A stretch of DNA of 64,000 nt from Dillenia suffruticosa (GCA_033439265.1 JAVTVX010000026.1:3969001-4033000); one strand, 5' to 3'; positions 1 through 12,210 are shown, counted from the stretch's first letter. Made by a program: numbers and translations. Notes: generated by a model from the letters alone, not told the origin.

Positions 1-761
1 GTATGAGTTTTTTCCTTAATGTTGTGAGTTTTGAGGACTTGTAAGAAAAAAAACTCAGATCAAGTATTGTGTATATTTGGATTAAAACATGTATGATGCA
101 TTAATTTTAGATAAGAAAACACATACTTCCAAGTGGGAAGAAAAAGTATCATAGCACGTGTTTCATACCATATGTGCTTACGTGACCATATGGGTAATGA
201 GATTGTGGATTCATCTTCATCTCATTGTGTGAGACTCGGAGGTTCATATTTAATCTCAATTCATACCCTTAACACTTTTGTCTATCTCTTGAAATTTTAT
301 TTTAGTATGTTACCAATTAACCATGGTTGATTCAGTTTGGTGGTACATGTCTAGGAAAATAGTTAAGATAAGATTGAAAGTTAGTAGTATGAAAAGAAGA
401 CTGTTTTTAATCGACATATTGCTCTGTATTCACAGACCGATTAATTATGTTTATGATTTAGTGTTTAGAGACGTAATTATAAATACATAATTGGGGTTGA
501 GTTAAGTATGCTCTTACATTGATTTTGAGAGATGGGAGATACGTTGACTATGTCGAATAAAAGAGGTCTGGAGTATAGCGAGAAACGACGTTCTCATTAC
601 CACATTAAAAGTGAGCTGCTATAATCCTTAATCAGTGTATAATCCTAAAACTCTTGGTATTCTCGCGGGTCACACAATCTACTTGCCTGTATAAAGTTAG
701 TGATGTTTGATTATAATGATCATATTATGTGCGATTCTAACTTTCATGTGCAAATGGAAGA
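1..761. other. AT-rich intergenic DNA, no gene recognised
   Basis: I see no coding pattern here. The short open frame at 133-330 resembles no family I know and lacks supporting structure. The stretch ends directly before an LTR-like repeat that begins TGTTGG at 762, so it could be decayed interior or flank of a retroelement; that is inference only. Confidence 0.4.
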
Positions 762-1230
762 TGTTGGAAAAACCGGGTGGGTCTGCCCATATGGGTAAAC
801 CCAACCCTTTCATTTTATTTTGAATTTCAAAAGGGGAGTTGAGTGGTTCTTTGGTAACCACCCCTTAACTCCCCTTTCCCTCTTTCTCAAACACTCACCA
901 AGAAAAGAAAACAACCCCCCCCCCCATTTTTTTGTGCCATAATTCACATACCCGAAAAACAAAGGAAAATGGGCATGTGAAGCCAATTTTTGGTGTAGAA
1001 GATAGAGAGATTTTATTTCTCAAGTTTGAGAAATAGAGAAATGAGAGGGTTTGAAAATTGTTGATCATTAGTCCAAAAATACATTTGGATTGTGAACAAT
1101 AAAGGATGATCCGATTTTGTGACATTCTCTCGACTTAGAATACCCAACCGTCGAAAAAATGTAAGTGATTTTTACTTAATTTAGATTTGAGAATTTTCGC
1201 ATATGAAAAATTGTTTGTTGGTTTGTTTAA
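762..1230 (+). repeat. dispersed LTR-like repeat, copy A
   Basis: This segment aligns by eye with 3753-4149. Shared landmarks in the same order are a TGT(T/A)GG start, a short self-complementary GGGTCTGCCCATATGGGTAAACCC-like stretch, a block ending in AACTCCC, a GTTGATCATT block, a GATTTTGTGRYAT block and a GTTTGTTT end. A TG start is compatible with an LTR edge, but no matching CA end, primer site or target duplication was found, so the class is unresolved. Confidence 0.55.
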
Positions 1231-1605
1231 AAACCTTCAGTTATCAAGGATGGAAAATCAAGAATTGAGGCTTTGAATCCATGAATCTTGAACCAAGATT
1301 TATATTTGTGTTAAAAACAAACAATCGATATGACTTGAGTTGCAGGAAGAGTAGTGTGAGAAAAATAAAGATGGGCAGAGATTGAGAAACATTTCTTGAA
1401 CTTATTTTTGGTGAAGAATTTTACCCAGTAAATAATGAAAGTTCAATTTTTGGAGAGTTTGACAAGAATTCACCATCAACAACTTATTTTTTGGATAATT
1501 GAAATCCTTCTATCTTTAATATTTCTTCACTAGGTGTAGGTAAAATATGAGGTTTAGAAAGTGTTTCAATACCTTGATGTTCATACTTGTCTTTGTTTAT
1601 TATCT

Positions 1606-1755
1606 TCAAGTCGTATCACATTTTGCTTCAAAATTGTCCATAAAATTCCTTTTTTTATTTTGTTCATCAAATCTTTTGTCAATGTGTAGTTGCAATTCAT
1701 CAATTTTTGCATCTAGTTTATCATGTTGTTCTTCGAGCCAAGCTTCCTCTGCCAT
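1606..1755 (-). pseudogene. retroelement gag-leader fragment next to a primer-binding site
   Basis: A 49-codon frame on the - strand starts at ATG 1755 (MAEEAWLEEQHDKLDAKIDE) and is charged and coiled-coil-like. It lies 25 bases after a near-consensus primer-binding site, TTGGTATCAGAGG read on the - strand at 1784-1797. That order (LTR, primer site, short leader, acidic gag start) is typical of plant LTR retrotransposons. The rest of gag is not visible, so this is a 5' fragment of a broken element. Lineage is not assignable. Confidence 0.5.
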
Positions 1756-1782
1756 TTTCTAATCATCTTGTCAAGAATCATA

Positions 1783-1798
1783 ACCTCTGATACCAATT
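1783..1798 (-). other. retrotransposon primer-binding site (initiator-Met tRNA type)
   Basis: The - strand reads AATTGGTATCAGAGG, matching the TGGTATCAGAG core shared by many plant LTR elements primed by initiator methionine tRNA. It is followed on the - strand by the leader frame at 1606-1755. The sequence to its right (1801 to about 2095), GA-rich and then AT-rich, would be the remnant of the 5' LTR. Confidence 0.6.
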
Positions 1799-1825
1799 TG
1801 TAACAATCCAACTCTATAGATCAAT

Positions 1826-1928
1826 AAAAAAATAGAGAAAGAAAGAAATTGGAGAGAGAAAATATATATAGAGAGAGAAAGAGAATACAAAGAGAGAGAG
1901 AGAGAGAATACAAAGAAAGAGAATGAGA
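1826..1928. repeat. GA-rich microsatellite-like stretch
   Basis: Interrupted (GA)n and GAGAGAGAAAG-type repeats, inside the presumed antisense LTR remnant at 1801-2095. No other content is visible. Confidence 0.6.
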
Positions 1929-2102
1929 AATTTCAATACCATTTCATTGAATGTCATTACAGGTCTTGTAGATTATTTATTTATACTGTTTTTACTAATT
2001 AATTTTATTAATTATTTAACCATTTCACCTGACTATTAATCAATTTATTAACTACTAACTAATATTTTTAACTATAATAAACTATTAACCATAGTTGTTA
2101 TA

Positions 2103-3226
2103 GATTGTTGCCTTTCCATTTGAGCGAGGCCTAGCCTGGGCTGAGTTAATGTGTACATAATCCTTTCATTATGCGGGTATGATTTAGCTTATTGCCATTG
2201 ATTGTGCTAAAATAGGTGCATAAGGAAATGAGCTTTGTTGATGCCAAAAATTGACTTCAACAGATCGCTCTTCCGTTTTTAACAAGGAAAAGGTGGTTGA
2301 GAATCTTCGGAGTGATCTTCAATGGAAAACTGCAAAAAACCCGTCAGAGGAGGCTCCAATACTCAAATCAGAAAGAGCAGTTTTAGAAGGAAAGATTGAG
2401 AGAGCCTAAACCCTATGTAGTCTCTGTGTGTAATCTGTGTAGAGAGAAAAGATGCGTACCTGACATATTGTCTTTATTTAATATATATATATATATAGTA
2501 TGCATGGTAGTGCCATGTGTGTATGGGGTATCGAAACCCTACTTTTCTTGTTAAGAGACCGTATAAGATTTTTTGTGATTATTAGAGTTATAGTGATAGA
2601 CTTTCTATAAATTCAGAGTCTTTTTGGGGTAGGAAGGTTTCCTTGACTCTTGTGGAGACCTGCGTAGATTTTAATCATTAGGAGAAGAGATCGTAATAAA
2701 CTCGTATTGAATCGAAAAATATTTAAATTTATCATAGATTTTCTTCCTTATCGAGTGATCTTGATTAAAACTCGTAACGTTATAGGAATCGAGTTTGCGA
2801 GGACCAAGAGAGGTTGGGACTGTCGGGCACAGGTCTTGAAGCCGAAAGGCTAGAAGATCAAACAACAATCAGTCAGACGAGAGGCCGGGCAATTAGAGGA
2901 TCGAAATGATCTTGCCGAAAGGGTTATGCCGAGGCTTTGGCTAAAACTGATCAGAAGGTCTCTTATAGGCCTGCTTGATTTTGTGCTGATTGGTGATAAC
3001 GATTCCTATCGCGGTTGAGTTGGAGATCCTCCTTTCACTTTTATGTAGTACACCAAGCCAACTTGAATGGGTCTAATAGATGAGTGAGTTGGGGCCACGA
3101 TTGTTGCCTTTTCATCCGAGCAAGGCCTAGCCTGAGCCTAGTTAATGTATACATAAGCCTTCCATTATGCGGGTATAATGTAGCTTATTGCCATTGATTG
3201 TGCTAAAATAGGTGCATAAGGAAATG
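2103..3226. mobile_element. TRIM-like element: two 128-bp direct repeats around an 870-bp non-coding core
   Basis: The 128-bp segments 2103-2230 and 3099-3226 match with few differences, from GATTGTTGCCTTT to GGTGCATAAGGAAATG. Between them lies DNA with no coding potential. Short direct terminal repeats around a non-coding core suggest a terminal-repeat retrotransposon in miniature. However, no convincing primer-binding site or target-site duplication was found, so a simple segmental repeat remains possible. Confidence 0.45.
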
Positions 3227-3752
3227 GGCCTAAATGACAAATGACGGAGAATTTTGTTCTCTCCTCCAAACTATTGTCTTTGTTCAAGCGTACAAATTAT
3301 TTTAAACAGTCGAAGATAGTACAGCTTTTACTTGATAAACGAATAATTAGAAATAATGGAAACTTTTAATTAGTTTGGTTTTACTTATTATCCAAACGAA
3401 AAAGTTGTTCACTTACATTTTACTTAAAAATAAATTTAAATAACTTATAAAGTAAACTCCAAATATGCTTAAAGAATTTTTTCGAATATCTAAAAAAAAA
3501 AGAAAAAATTTTAAAAAACTTCCAACGACATAAGTTGATCCCAACATAGATAAATTTAAATATAAAAATGTAATATTATTGTTTTCCAAATTATAAACCT
3601 AAAATATATTAACTAAATATATTAACAAATTAGAAAAAAAAATCTTTAAGATATGATGCTAGGTCAAAACAAAAGATAGAGAGAAAGTAGAGGAAGGGAT
3701 GAAAGAGATTGGACGAGGGATGAAGCAGCTGGATGTGTTTTTGGTCCCAAAA

Positions 3753-4149
3753 TGTAGGACAATTGTGCGGGTCTCACCATGTGGGTAGACCCAAATCCAA
3801 TCAAAAATGATTTTGGGTAAACACTCCCTCAACTCCCTCTCTCCATCTAACTCTCTGATTAAGAAAACTTTTCCATAGCCTTTGGTTTTGGAATGTGAAA
3901 AAGAAAAATAAGAAAGTTCAAATAATATGCTTTATAGAGAGAGGTAAGGTAAAAATAAAAAAAATTGTGATAAGGTTTTGAAGAAAGTTGATCATTCTTC
4001 GTCAAGGCAAAGAAGGTGATTTGATTTTGTGGTATCTTTTAAATCTAAAATATTCAATTCTTGAAAGAAATAAATAATTCTAACAGGTTCTAAAATTCTT
4101 GATTGTTATTTTTTGTATGTGAAAAATCGAAATTTGCTGTTTGTTTGAA
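3753..4149 (+). repeat. dispersed LTR-like repeat, copy B
   Basis: Second copy of the family described at 762-1230, in the same orientation and about 3 kb away. It is shorter and more decayed. Its right end runs straight into a (TA)n microsatellite. Confidence 0.55.
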
Positions 4150-4156
4150 TCAATAC

Positions 4157-4159
<3 letters not shown>

Positions 4160-4203
<44 letters not shown>
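4160..4203. repeat. (TA)n microsatellite
   Basis: An uninterrupted run of about 22 TA units. A further short (GT)n run lies at 4586-4606. Confidence 0.95.
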
Positions 4204-4206
<3 letters not shown>

Positions 4207-4772
4207 GTTTTCTGTGATGGATAAATTTGGACCAAATACTCCATTTGTTTGGTCTTGGACTTGGTCTGTGTTTGGATTATTCAATTCAACCTTTACCAAA
4301 TGCATAGAAAAGAAGATGAGAAGACGAGGTGTATGCATGGGAAGCCTCAAAATTTCACTCTAGTTACCATTTGAATTTCACATGTTTAAAATACTAAATT
4401 TAAAATATCTTTGTAGAAAGAGAGGGTTTGAGAGGAAGATTGAGAAATTCAAAACTCTAAACAAAAGTTCTAAAATTCTTGCACTGTATAATCTCAACCA
4501 GAAATTCTAATAAAACTTCCATTTATCCGGTCAAACTTCATGGTCTGATACAAATCGGTGTCGTGCCTAAGTTTGTGTGAGAGTATGTGTGTGTGTGTGT
4601 GTGTGTACCTGCTAATTCTTAGGGGAAAAAGCCCTGATTAAAGGGAGAAGAGCGAGGTAGATTTAACCCTAATAATAATAATTTTACCATTGAAAGATCT
4701 TTTTACAAATAATTGTATGATAAACTTTGATATATAAAAATTTTTCGATACTAACATTTTCTATTTATAAAT

Positions 4773-5105
4773 TGTTTCAATACGTTAAATTAATTAATAT
4801 TTATATATAAATTATTATATTAGTATATTTATATATTTTTCATATTTAATAAATTATTTGATTATTTAATTATAATTTTTATTTTTATGTTATTTTTTAT
4901 GATTAATAATTATATATTTGATCATTTTATATTTTTATTATAACTATTATTTCTATAAAATAATTAATATTTACATAAAAATTTTTATATTTTTTATATC
5001 TATGCATTTTTTTAAAAGTTTTTGTTTCCTTTATTCTCACGTCTTATAGTTTTTTCATATTATTTCATATCTATTTCTATTTTCTTGCTTTTCCATGCAA
5101 TCTAA
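4773..5105. repeat. AT-rich dispersed repeat, copy 1 (partner at 19605-19885)
   Basis: The order of short blocks here matches 19605-19885: TTGTTTCRRTA, TTAATTAATATTTATA, TTTCATATTTAATAAATTAT, TATGATTAATAATTATAT, TATTATTTCTATAA, AATTTTTATATTTTTTAT and TCCATGCAA. The order is the same and no coding capacity is seen. The second copy is inside intron 1 of the host gene, so the family is mobile or was duplicated. No terminal structure was recognised. Confidence 0.55.
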
Positions 5106-6170
5106 ATCATAAATGCAATTTTTTCCAATAAAAAAGGGTATAAAGGAAAACAATTAATTTAATGAAATGAAGAATAATATCATGGGGCAAGGCGGCCACA
5201 ATTAGAGTCATATACAATTTAGAAAGCAATGCAAGCCAAAGAAAAGTATTCAAGGAAAAGTTCAACATAAATAATAAACATCCATTTTTCAAATTATATA
5301 CCTTAAACGTATTAACGAAAAATTGTTATTTTTAATCTAAATAAATAAATTAAATAGAATAGAATTTAAAAAAAAAAAAAAGGAAACTTCAACATAAGTC
5401 GATAGGTCAAAAAAGAAATATAAGAAGAAAGCAGAGGAAGGGATGAAAAGGACTTGTGAATAGAATTCCACCTTCATTTAGAATACAAAGACTACAATCC
5501 TTATAGTTGAAGAGATGTTTTAGTGTTGTAAGGTAGCCTCAATCAAGTAACCCCTCCACCTTTTATTCTAGTTTAGGAAAAATGTTTATAAATACACTAG
5601 TCCTCTTTCTTTTTTTTCTTTTTTTTTTTTTCAGATTTTAGGGGCGTAGCAAGATGTAGTCTATGGAGAATTTAAAATTTGAAATGTGGGCGTGGAATTG
5701 ACCAAGTATAATTTTATTTTTTTTATTTTTTTTATCTACTAATGAATATCAAAAGACGAAATCCCCAAGAGAACAGTCTAGTGGTACAAACTCTCATCTC
5801 CCAACTTGGTGATTCCAGATTTAAATTTTTATACAACAAAAAAAAAATATCAAAAGACGAAGCATGATATAGTTTGGTCACACTTATTTATTTAAAAAAA
5901 CGAGATCGGATTAAGTTTATATGTATTATTTATAGCTTTGCTTGTCAATAAATAAAACATATAAAGTTTTAAGTATTTAATAAATTTATTAATTTATGTA
6001 GAATTAGTCTTCTTACGGTTATTATAAAGTTAAAAAAATGAATCATTTTAAAAAATTGAGATTAGATATATAAAAAAATTTTAATTTTTATAAAAGAAAA
6101 TATTTTTATTTATAAAATTTTATGTGTTTCTAATTATAGTTTAATTAAAAATTATGAATAAAATAAAATC
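5106..6170. other. AT-rich intergenic DNA
   Basis: No gene is visible. It contains poly-T and poly-A runs and a short tRNA-like fragment around 5770-5845 (CTAGTGGTACAAAC followed by a degraded promoter-like box), possibly a SINE remnant. Confidence 0.4.
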
Positions 6171-6175
6171 AAAAT
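6171..6175 (+). other. target-site duplication (left) of the gypsy element
   Basis: AAAAT here is repeated at 15121-15125, immediately outside the two LTR edges. Five bases is the usual duplication size for plant LTR elements. Confidence 0.75.
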
Positions 6176-6891
6176 TGATGTTACATGATTTAAGAGTCAA
6201 TTAGCATGCGACATTGGCCCAAGGCCCAACGAGCAACATATGCTAAAAACCTCGCAAGAAGCATCATTTATACAAGGTGCGTTCTTTCTTCTCAGCGCAT
6301 TCTTTCTTCTCATCGCCTAACGACCAGACCCTTCTCGATATCTATTTGATTGGCTCTTACATCTCCTTGGTATTCATCATTTGGTCAACATTGGTGTAAT
6401 ATTCACATTTCTACAAAATAGATGAATGACATCTTATAATGAGAAAGAAAATCTATGATTCCCCATCAATAAGGAAAGTAATCCTTTCATAAACTAAAAT
6501 TTTCTCCAATTGGTAAGACTACGGATATCTTAAGATTTTGTTTGATACCGTGAATCTTGGGACATCCCATAAGAAAACTAGGTTTCCGATGCCCCAGATG
6601 CATACGAAACTTATACAGGTAAACTATATATACATCATTAACCCTACCAGTTAGGTAAGTCCTCTTACTCTAAAAACCTTACACATAGCACACCACGATA
6701 GGACAAAGCTCTCTTTCAATCTATTCCTCTATTTTTGGAAACCGTTCTCTAACTTGAGTGTCGAAATCTCTCTTGCCGGAACACCTTCCGGTGGTCTTTT
6801 GCAGGTCATATTCACCAATATCAAAGGACAATCAATCAATTTGTTTGAGTTAGTAGAGCGGTTATCTGTGTAGTGAAACCCACCTCCAATA
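6176..6891 (+). repeat. gypsy 5' LTR
   Basis: It starts TGATGTTACATG and ends AATA (the 3' LTR ends TACA). Shared landmarks with 14456-15120 are TAAGAGYC, CAACATATGCTAAAAA, GCATCATTTA, CATCATTYGGTCAA, GACATC and GATACCGTGAAT. The two LTRs differ at many positions, which implies an old insertion. Confidence 0.8.
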
Positions 6892-6893
6892 GA

Positions 6894-6910
6894 TTGGCGC
6901 TGTCTGTGGG
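6894..6910 (+). other. gypsy primer-binding site
   Basis: TTGGCGCTGTCTGTGGG lies two bases after the 5' LTR. It is one base from the TTGGCGCCGTCTGTGGG form commonly seen after the 5' LTR of plant gypsy elements. Confidence 0.75.
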
Positions 6911-7514
6911 AATAGACTGATTTCGCGAGTTCCTACTATCACCTCATAAAAAGAGTGTTCATCAATGAAGGGTAGATCAAGACCTCCTTTTTTGGGATGC
7001 CTTCCACTGAATGGGTTTCGCCTCATCTCACTTTCGACCCTCCAACGGGCCCGTAAAGGGATTCGCTGATGAGCGTTTGCACCCGGAAGGTACTATCCTG
7101 CTTGTTGTGACTTTAGGAATATCTCCCCATGATGCTACTATCGAAACCACTGTTCATACTGTAAAACTCCTATCCCCCATATAACGCAATTTAGGTCGTT
7201 CTAGTCTAGATAGTCTCGAGGCATTACCAAGTATGAGGCACATGAAGATCAAATTTAGAACACCCATGGGATGGCAACACTCCATGGTGATGTTGACCCC
7301 TTGACTATTCTCAATGTTGAAGAAGGAAAAACACTCTTTTCAGTGGATACGCTTGAGATTAGAGATGTCACTCAATACCAGTCCAAACCCCAGCCTGGAG
7401 AGGAAGTACTTGAAGTTTCCATTATAGATATACCAAGCTAGACGATTCAAGTCAGCAACCACCTACCGATATTACTCCGAAACACAATTGTGGACTGTCT
7501 TCAATGACATACAA

Positions 7515-9018
7515 AAGTTTTTGCATGGTCCCCAGAAGATATGCGAAATATTCATTCATAGGTCATAGTCTATAAATTATTTGTATAGGCGAGCCGTAAA
7601 TCTATTAAGCAAAAGAAAAGGGAATTCGTGCTACAGCATTAGCATGCAATACAGGACGAAGTTTAGAACTCAGAACGGCTGGATTCATTCATGAGGTAGA
7701 TTATCTAGAATGGTTGTTCAATGTATTATGGTAAAAAAGGCCAACAACTAGTGGACAATGTCTGTAGACTTCACTAACCTCAATAGGGCGTGCCCGAAAG
7801 GTAGTTATCTACTCCCAAACATCGGCAAATTGATATATAACTGATTAGGTCACTAGCTCTTAAGTTTCATGGATATATATTTCAGCTATAACCAAATATG
7901 CATGGCCCTTGAAGATAAGAAAAAGACTAGTTTTATCATAGAATTTAGTACCTATTATTGTAAGGTGATGCCGTTTGCTCTCAAAAACACTGGTATAACT
8001 TTCCAACGGTGGGTCAATAAAGTTTTTAGCGAGCAACTCGACAGAAATATGGAGACCTATGTTGATGACATGCTAGTCAAAAGTATTGACACAGAAAATC
8101 ATGTTGCAGATTTGGAAGAGATATTTCAGACGTACATTATAACATGAAGTTGAAATCAGCAAAGTACACTTTCGGATCACCTCTGGGAAGTTTCTTGGCT
8201 TCCTGATTACCCATCTAGGGATCGAAACGAATCCAAAAAAGATATAGGCCATTTTGGACATGACACCACCGAGGTCAGTAAAGGAAATGCAACGTGTCAC
8301 GGAGAGAATTGTAACTCTAAATAGATTCATGTCAAAAGTAGGGAAGAAATATAAGCTTTTTTATGATGCCCTGAAGAAGTTCCAGAAGTTCATGTGGACT
8401 CCAGAATGCTAGGCAGTGTTCGAATGACTTAAAGAATAGTTAACGTCAACTATACTCTTCTCTCGACCTGTCCTTGGTTAGAAGTTTTATCTTTACCTCT
8501 CTATCTCCGATCGAGTGCTCTGCTCCGTTCTTGTGAGGTAGGAGTCCACTGCATATAGGCCAATGTACTATGTTAGTCATATACTTCAAGTGTCTGAGGT
8601 CAATTACCGACCTATCGAGAAGACAATGTTCGCCCTAGTCATGACTACCTGATGTCTTTGACCATATTTTCAAGTCCACACTATTGTAGTGCACACTATT
8701 GTAGTGTTGACCAACCAGCCCTGAAGCAAATCCTGTAGAAGAAAGATATCTTAGGCTGACTCGTTAAATGGAGCATCGATTTAAGTGAATTCGACATCGA
8801 GTACCAACCAAGACCAATAGTTAAAGGCCAAACCCTTACCGACTTCATCCTTAAATGCACACTTCTACCACTAATCGAGCTGACACTCATCAATGACCGA
8901 GAAGATTGCTCATCGCCCGAATGGTCCCTTCATGTAGATGGATAATTGAACTCCTCAGGAAGTGGGGTTAGACTCATCCTTGTAGGACCAAATAATTTCC
9001 AAGTCGAGTATGCCCTCC
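7515..9018 (+). pseudogene. gypsy pol: reverse transcriptase and N-terminal half of RNase H
   Basis: The reverse transcriptase core is clearest in the open frame 7869-8147, which carries YNQI and VMPFALKNTG blocks and the catalytic YVDD at about 8058-8069. Just upstream, around 7769-7835, is the degraded block preceding it in this family (VDFTNLNRACP, frame broken). Degraded connection and palm sequence continues to about 8850. At 8920-9018 the RNase H start appears with a stop after the first catalytic DG. Several stops and frameshifts make the gene non-functional. The coding strand resumes at 12211 after the nested solo LTR. Confidence 0.8.
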
Positions 9019-9023
9019 GTTTT
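9019..9023 (+). other. target-site duplication (left) of solo LTR 1
   Basis: GTTTT, repeated at 12206-12210. Removing the insert plus one copy would restore the RNase H codon phase across the junction, which independently supports the boundaries. Confidence 0.9.
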
Positions 9024-9040
9024 TGTAACACCAAAATTTT

Positions 9041-9064
9041 ATATATATATATATATATATATAT
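9041..9064. repeat. (AT)n microsatellite in solo LTR 1
   Basis: Alternating AT run near the left edge of the LTR. The corresponding part of solo LTR 2 (32810-32835) is also TA-rich. Confidence 0.85.
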
Positions 9065-9861
9065 TTTTGAAAAAAAAAAGGGAGAGCCAAAATGCAGCGT
9101 TTTGGCCCTCCCCAAATCGAATTAGGGCTAAAGCGCTAATTTGCCCCTTCGTCTTCCTCTCTCTCTCTCCTCTGCGACGATTCCCCTTCCGTACCGCCGC
9201 GCTTCTCCTCCCGTGCCCTCGCCGCCGCGGGTTCTTCCCGGCTCCTCCTTCTCCTTTTTCTTCTTCTTCTTCTTCTTTTTCTGCTTCTTCTTCTTTCTCC
9301 CACGGCTCATTTTCTCGCGATCTCTCATCGCGATCTCCGCCGTGAGCAAAGCCTGCAAAGAAATCACGCCACCACCGCGCTTCCATCCGCGAACATCCGC
9401 CATTACAGTGATCTTCTTCCCGTAGCTCACTCTCCCTTCTGCAACGCGATCGTTCGGTATCTCATCTCCTTCGCAAGCTCCGCCACGCGCCGCTACCTTG
9501 CGTGATCTCGCTTCCATCCGCGAACAGCCGCCACCAGCAGCAACCCCCTCCTTCTGCCACCATTGCGCAAGCTTGAGCACTCCACAGCGCGATTCCTCCG
9601 CATGAGCCCAATCGTGCCACAGCGCGCGATTGCTGCCTCCTCGCGCGATCGAGCCACCGAGTGCGCCCTCCAGCTCCAGTGCGCTACGTTGCAAGCCTGA
9701 GCGCTCGGCCGAGCACACGAGTGGAGCGCTCTAGCCCTGCGTGCGAACGTGCCCCTAGCAAGCGCGCGCCCTGCTTACGTACGCCCTGTTCGTGCCCTTG
9801 CCACGCACCCCTGCAGCACGCCTTTGCTCATAGAGCGCCTTAGCACCTACTCGTGTGCGAG

Positions 9862-9975
9862 CCAGCGCACGGGCGCGCACTAGCGCACGGGCGCGCACTA
9901 GCGCACGGGCGCGCACCAGCCCGTAGGCCCATTGGCCGCAGGCCCATTGGCCGCAGGCCCATTGGCCGCAGGCCC
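9862..9975. repeat. GC-rich tandem repeats in solo LTR 1
   Basis: An 18-bp unit AGCGCACGGGCGCGCACT is repeated three times from about 9863, directly followed by about three copies of the 15-bp unit GGCCCATTGGCCGCA from about 9927. The surrounding LTR keeps the same CpG-rich character. The corresponding part of solo LTR 2 has different, less regular repeats, so the arrays arose after the copies diverged. Confidence 0.85.
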
Positions 9976-12210
9976 ATCAGCCCATCGGCCCGCCAGTCCG
10001 CAGGCCCGCTAGCCTGCAAGCCCACCGTATGCCTACCGGCCCGCCGGCCTGCTAGCCCGTCAGCCCACTGGCCCGCAGACCAGCGAGCCCGCTAGCTGTA
10101 ACCCATGAGCTCGCGACGGTCTGTGACGGCCCGTGAGCTCGTGACAGCCTACGAACCTTCGCGCAGGTAAATAACTTAGGGTTTTGCTTCGGATCTAAGT
10201 GTTTAGATCTAACAAATAAATCTTGTTTTGATAGGAAACCCTACAGACTTTGAAGTGACCGAAGCGACTTTCGGACGAGACTCAGCGCTTCGAGAAAACC
10301 CTAGGTAAGGAGATTTCGGCTCTAATTGATAAATTGAATGAATCTAGAATTGAATCTAAGATGAAAGGTTCTGTATATGTTTAGAATGTAAGTAGAATGC
10401 GAATAGAATACAAATTCTGAAATGATTATATGTGACTTTGAAGGTTAAGTATAGAATGTTACAAAAACTAGATGGTCTGATACGAAAGAAGCATGTTATA
10501 GAATCACAAAATCATGTCGAGTGAATTCGAATAGTTTCCCTTAGAGTTAAACTTTGAAATATGCATGAAAGTATCTGAGTTGTAGGGTTGGAATGAAATG
10601 ATATTCAATTTTGATGATCTGATTAGGTTGATCTTTTTTGGAGACTCGAGGAAGCAGATCAGATTTGATTGGTTTTGAAAATAGGGAGTGACCACTCTCT
10701 CTAGAACAGTGAATGGGACTTTGACATTCGCTATTGATTGAAAACCATGTTTCAAAAATACTTTTTAAATGACATGTTTCTACAAAATGTATGATTGTTA
10801 GAATTTTCGAATATTTTATGAAATGTTTTGTGACTTTTGGAGTGTCTTAATTTCTAACTTTATCGATATGCATTCATGAGTTTTGATAATTGAATATTAT
10901 GCCACATTTTCGATATATTAATATGTTTTAATGTTTCTACTGCATTGACACATGGTTTTAAATGGATTTACTTACATATTTGGGCTGTATGCCCGGTCGA
11001 CGTTATGATATAATGCATGGGGCTATATGCCCGGCTGACATGGTGATGGGATGCATGGGGCTACGTGCCCGGCCGATATGATATTGTGATCCGTAGCTAC
11101 GAAGGACATCTGGTAGAGGCACCCCTTGTGTCCGAATACGCTTCGGCCGGAGGTATTCGCCAGATCGTCATGTGTATGGGTGTCCGAGGTTGACCCTCAT
11201 CGGAGAGGACGTTGAGTACGGCTCCGTCTAGCACCAGGCGGGGGCATCATACACGGCCGACTAATTATATATACATTATTATTATTTATAGGTTAGTTGG
11301 GGTAGTCTGTGGCCAATATTGGGGCAGGGAGCCATTATTTAATACTTACATTTGGAAAAACCCCCAATGCGCCGTTCTTGGTCGAGGTAGACCATTGTCG
11401 GGAATATTTCATTGGCCGGCTCTTCATGACATTGATGTAAATATTGGATGCATATCTTGCTTTCTGATATGTGCGTATGATATATGATTTTAAAATAATA
11501 TGATCGGTTTGCACACTGTGGATATTTTCTTATCTTATGCTTTGACACTCCAAGTTCACCCTCGATATTGATAGTATGATATCAATCCCCTCACTTACTA
11601 AGTATCCTCCCATAGATACTCGCCCATCGCTTTCTTTCCCACAGGATTAGTGTTGGACCGAGGAGATATAACTGGGTTTGGGTATGGATATTTTTCATCT
11701 CTTCCGCTACGATGATTAGTGATATTATTATGTATTGGAGATTTTAGTTTGACCAATATATTTATCAAGTTTTATGGGATGACTGTATAAATTATGAACA
11801 TTTATTCGTGAAACTCTCGTATTGAATTATTTAATTGTATTAAGGCATTTGTAAATATTTAAAAATAACTTGAAAATTTATTTTATATATGCGTTGAATT
11901 TAGATCCGTTCGGTGTGGCGGCTGCTCATGCTTTTGTTGGGTATAACAGTAGAAGTCTGCTGCTAGAATTACTAAAAATTTTATAGCTTTGCGTTGTTTT
12001 GGATGTTGGCTGTGGTATTTGTTGATTTTTGGAGAGACTAGGATGGCCAATTGTTTATTTTTACAGGATGAATGTGATATACAGGTGAAATTGTATATGG
12101 GAAACCTCCGATTTATGGAGAGATTCTGTCCGATTTTCTGTAAAAATACAGCCGGCATCCAGGGACAACGGGCGGCTGTTCACGATCCCGATTCGGGGCG
12201 TGACAGTTTT

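Larger units (their letters stand above)
9024..12205 (+). mobile_element. solo LTR 1 of a long-LTR gypsy family (3182 bp)
   Basis: It begins TGTAACACC and ends GGGGCGTGACA, with the TG..CA edges of an LTR and a 5-bp GTTTT duplication. No internal retroelement genes are present, so it is a single LTR left by LTR-LTR recombination. It is homologous along its length to 32607-35456. Shared landmarks are AAACCCTAGGT, GGGAGTGACCACYCTCTCTAG, TTTGGAGTGTC, CCGTAGCTACGAAGG, GGGAAACCTCC and CGGGCGGCTG. A very GC-rich segment (about 9120-10170) holds small tandem arrays and stands out sharply. The open frames it contains on both strands are by-products of composition. Length and ends suggest the Tekay/Del group, as inference. 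Confidence 0.85.

Noticed and set aside
9039..10095. Open frames up to 196 codons on both strands
   Set aside because: They lie in the GC-rich block of solo LTR 1, consist of low-complexity Glu/Lys/Arg or Pro/Arg runs, and overlap on both strands, as expected from composition.
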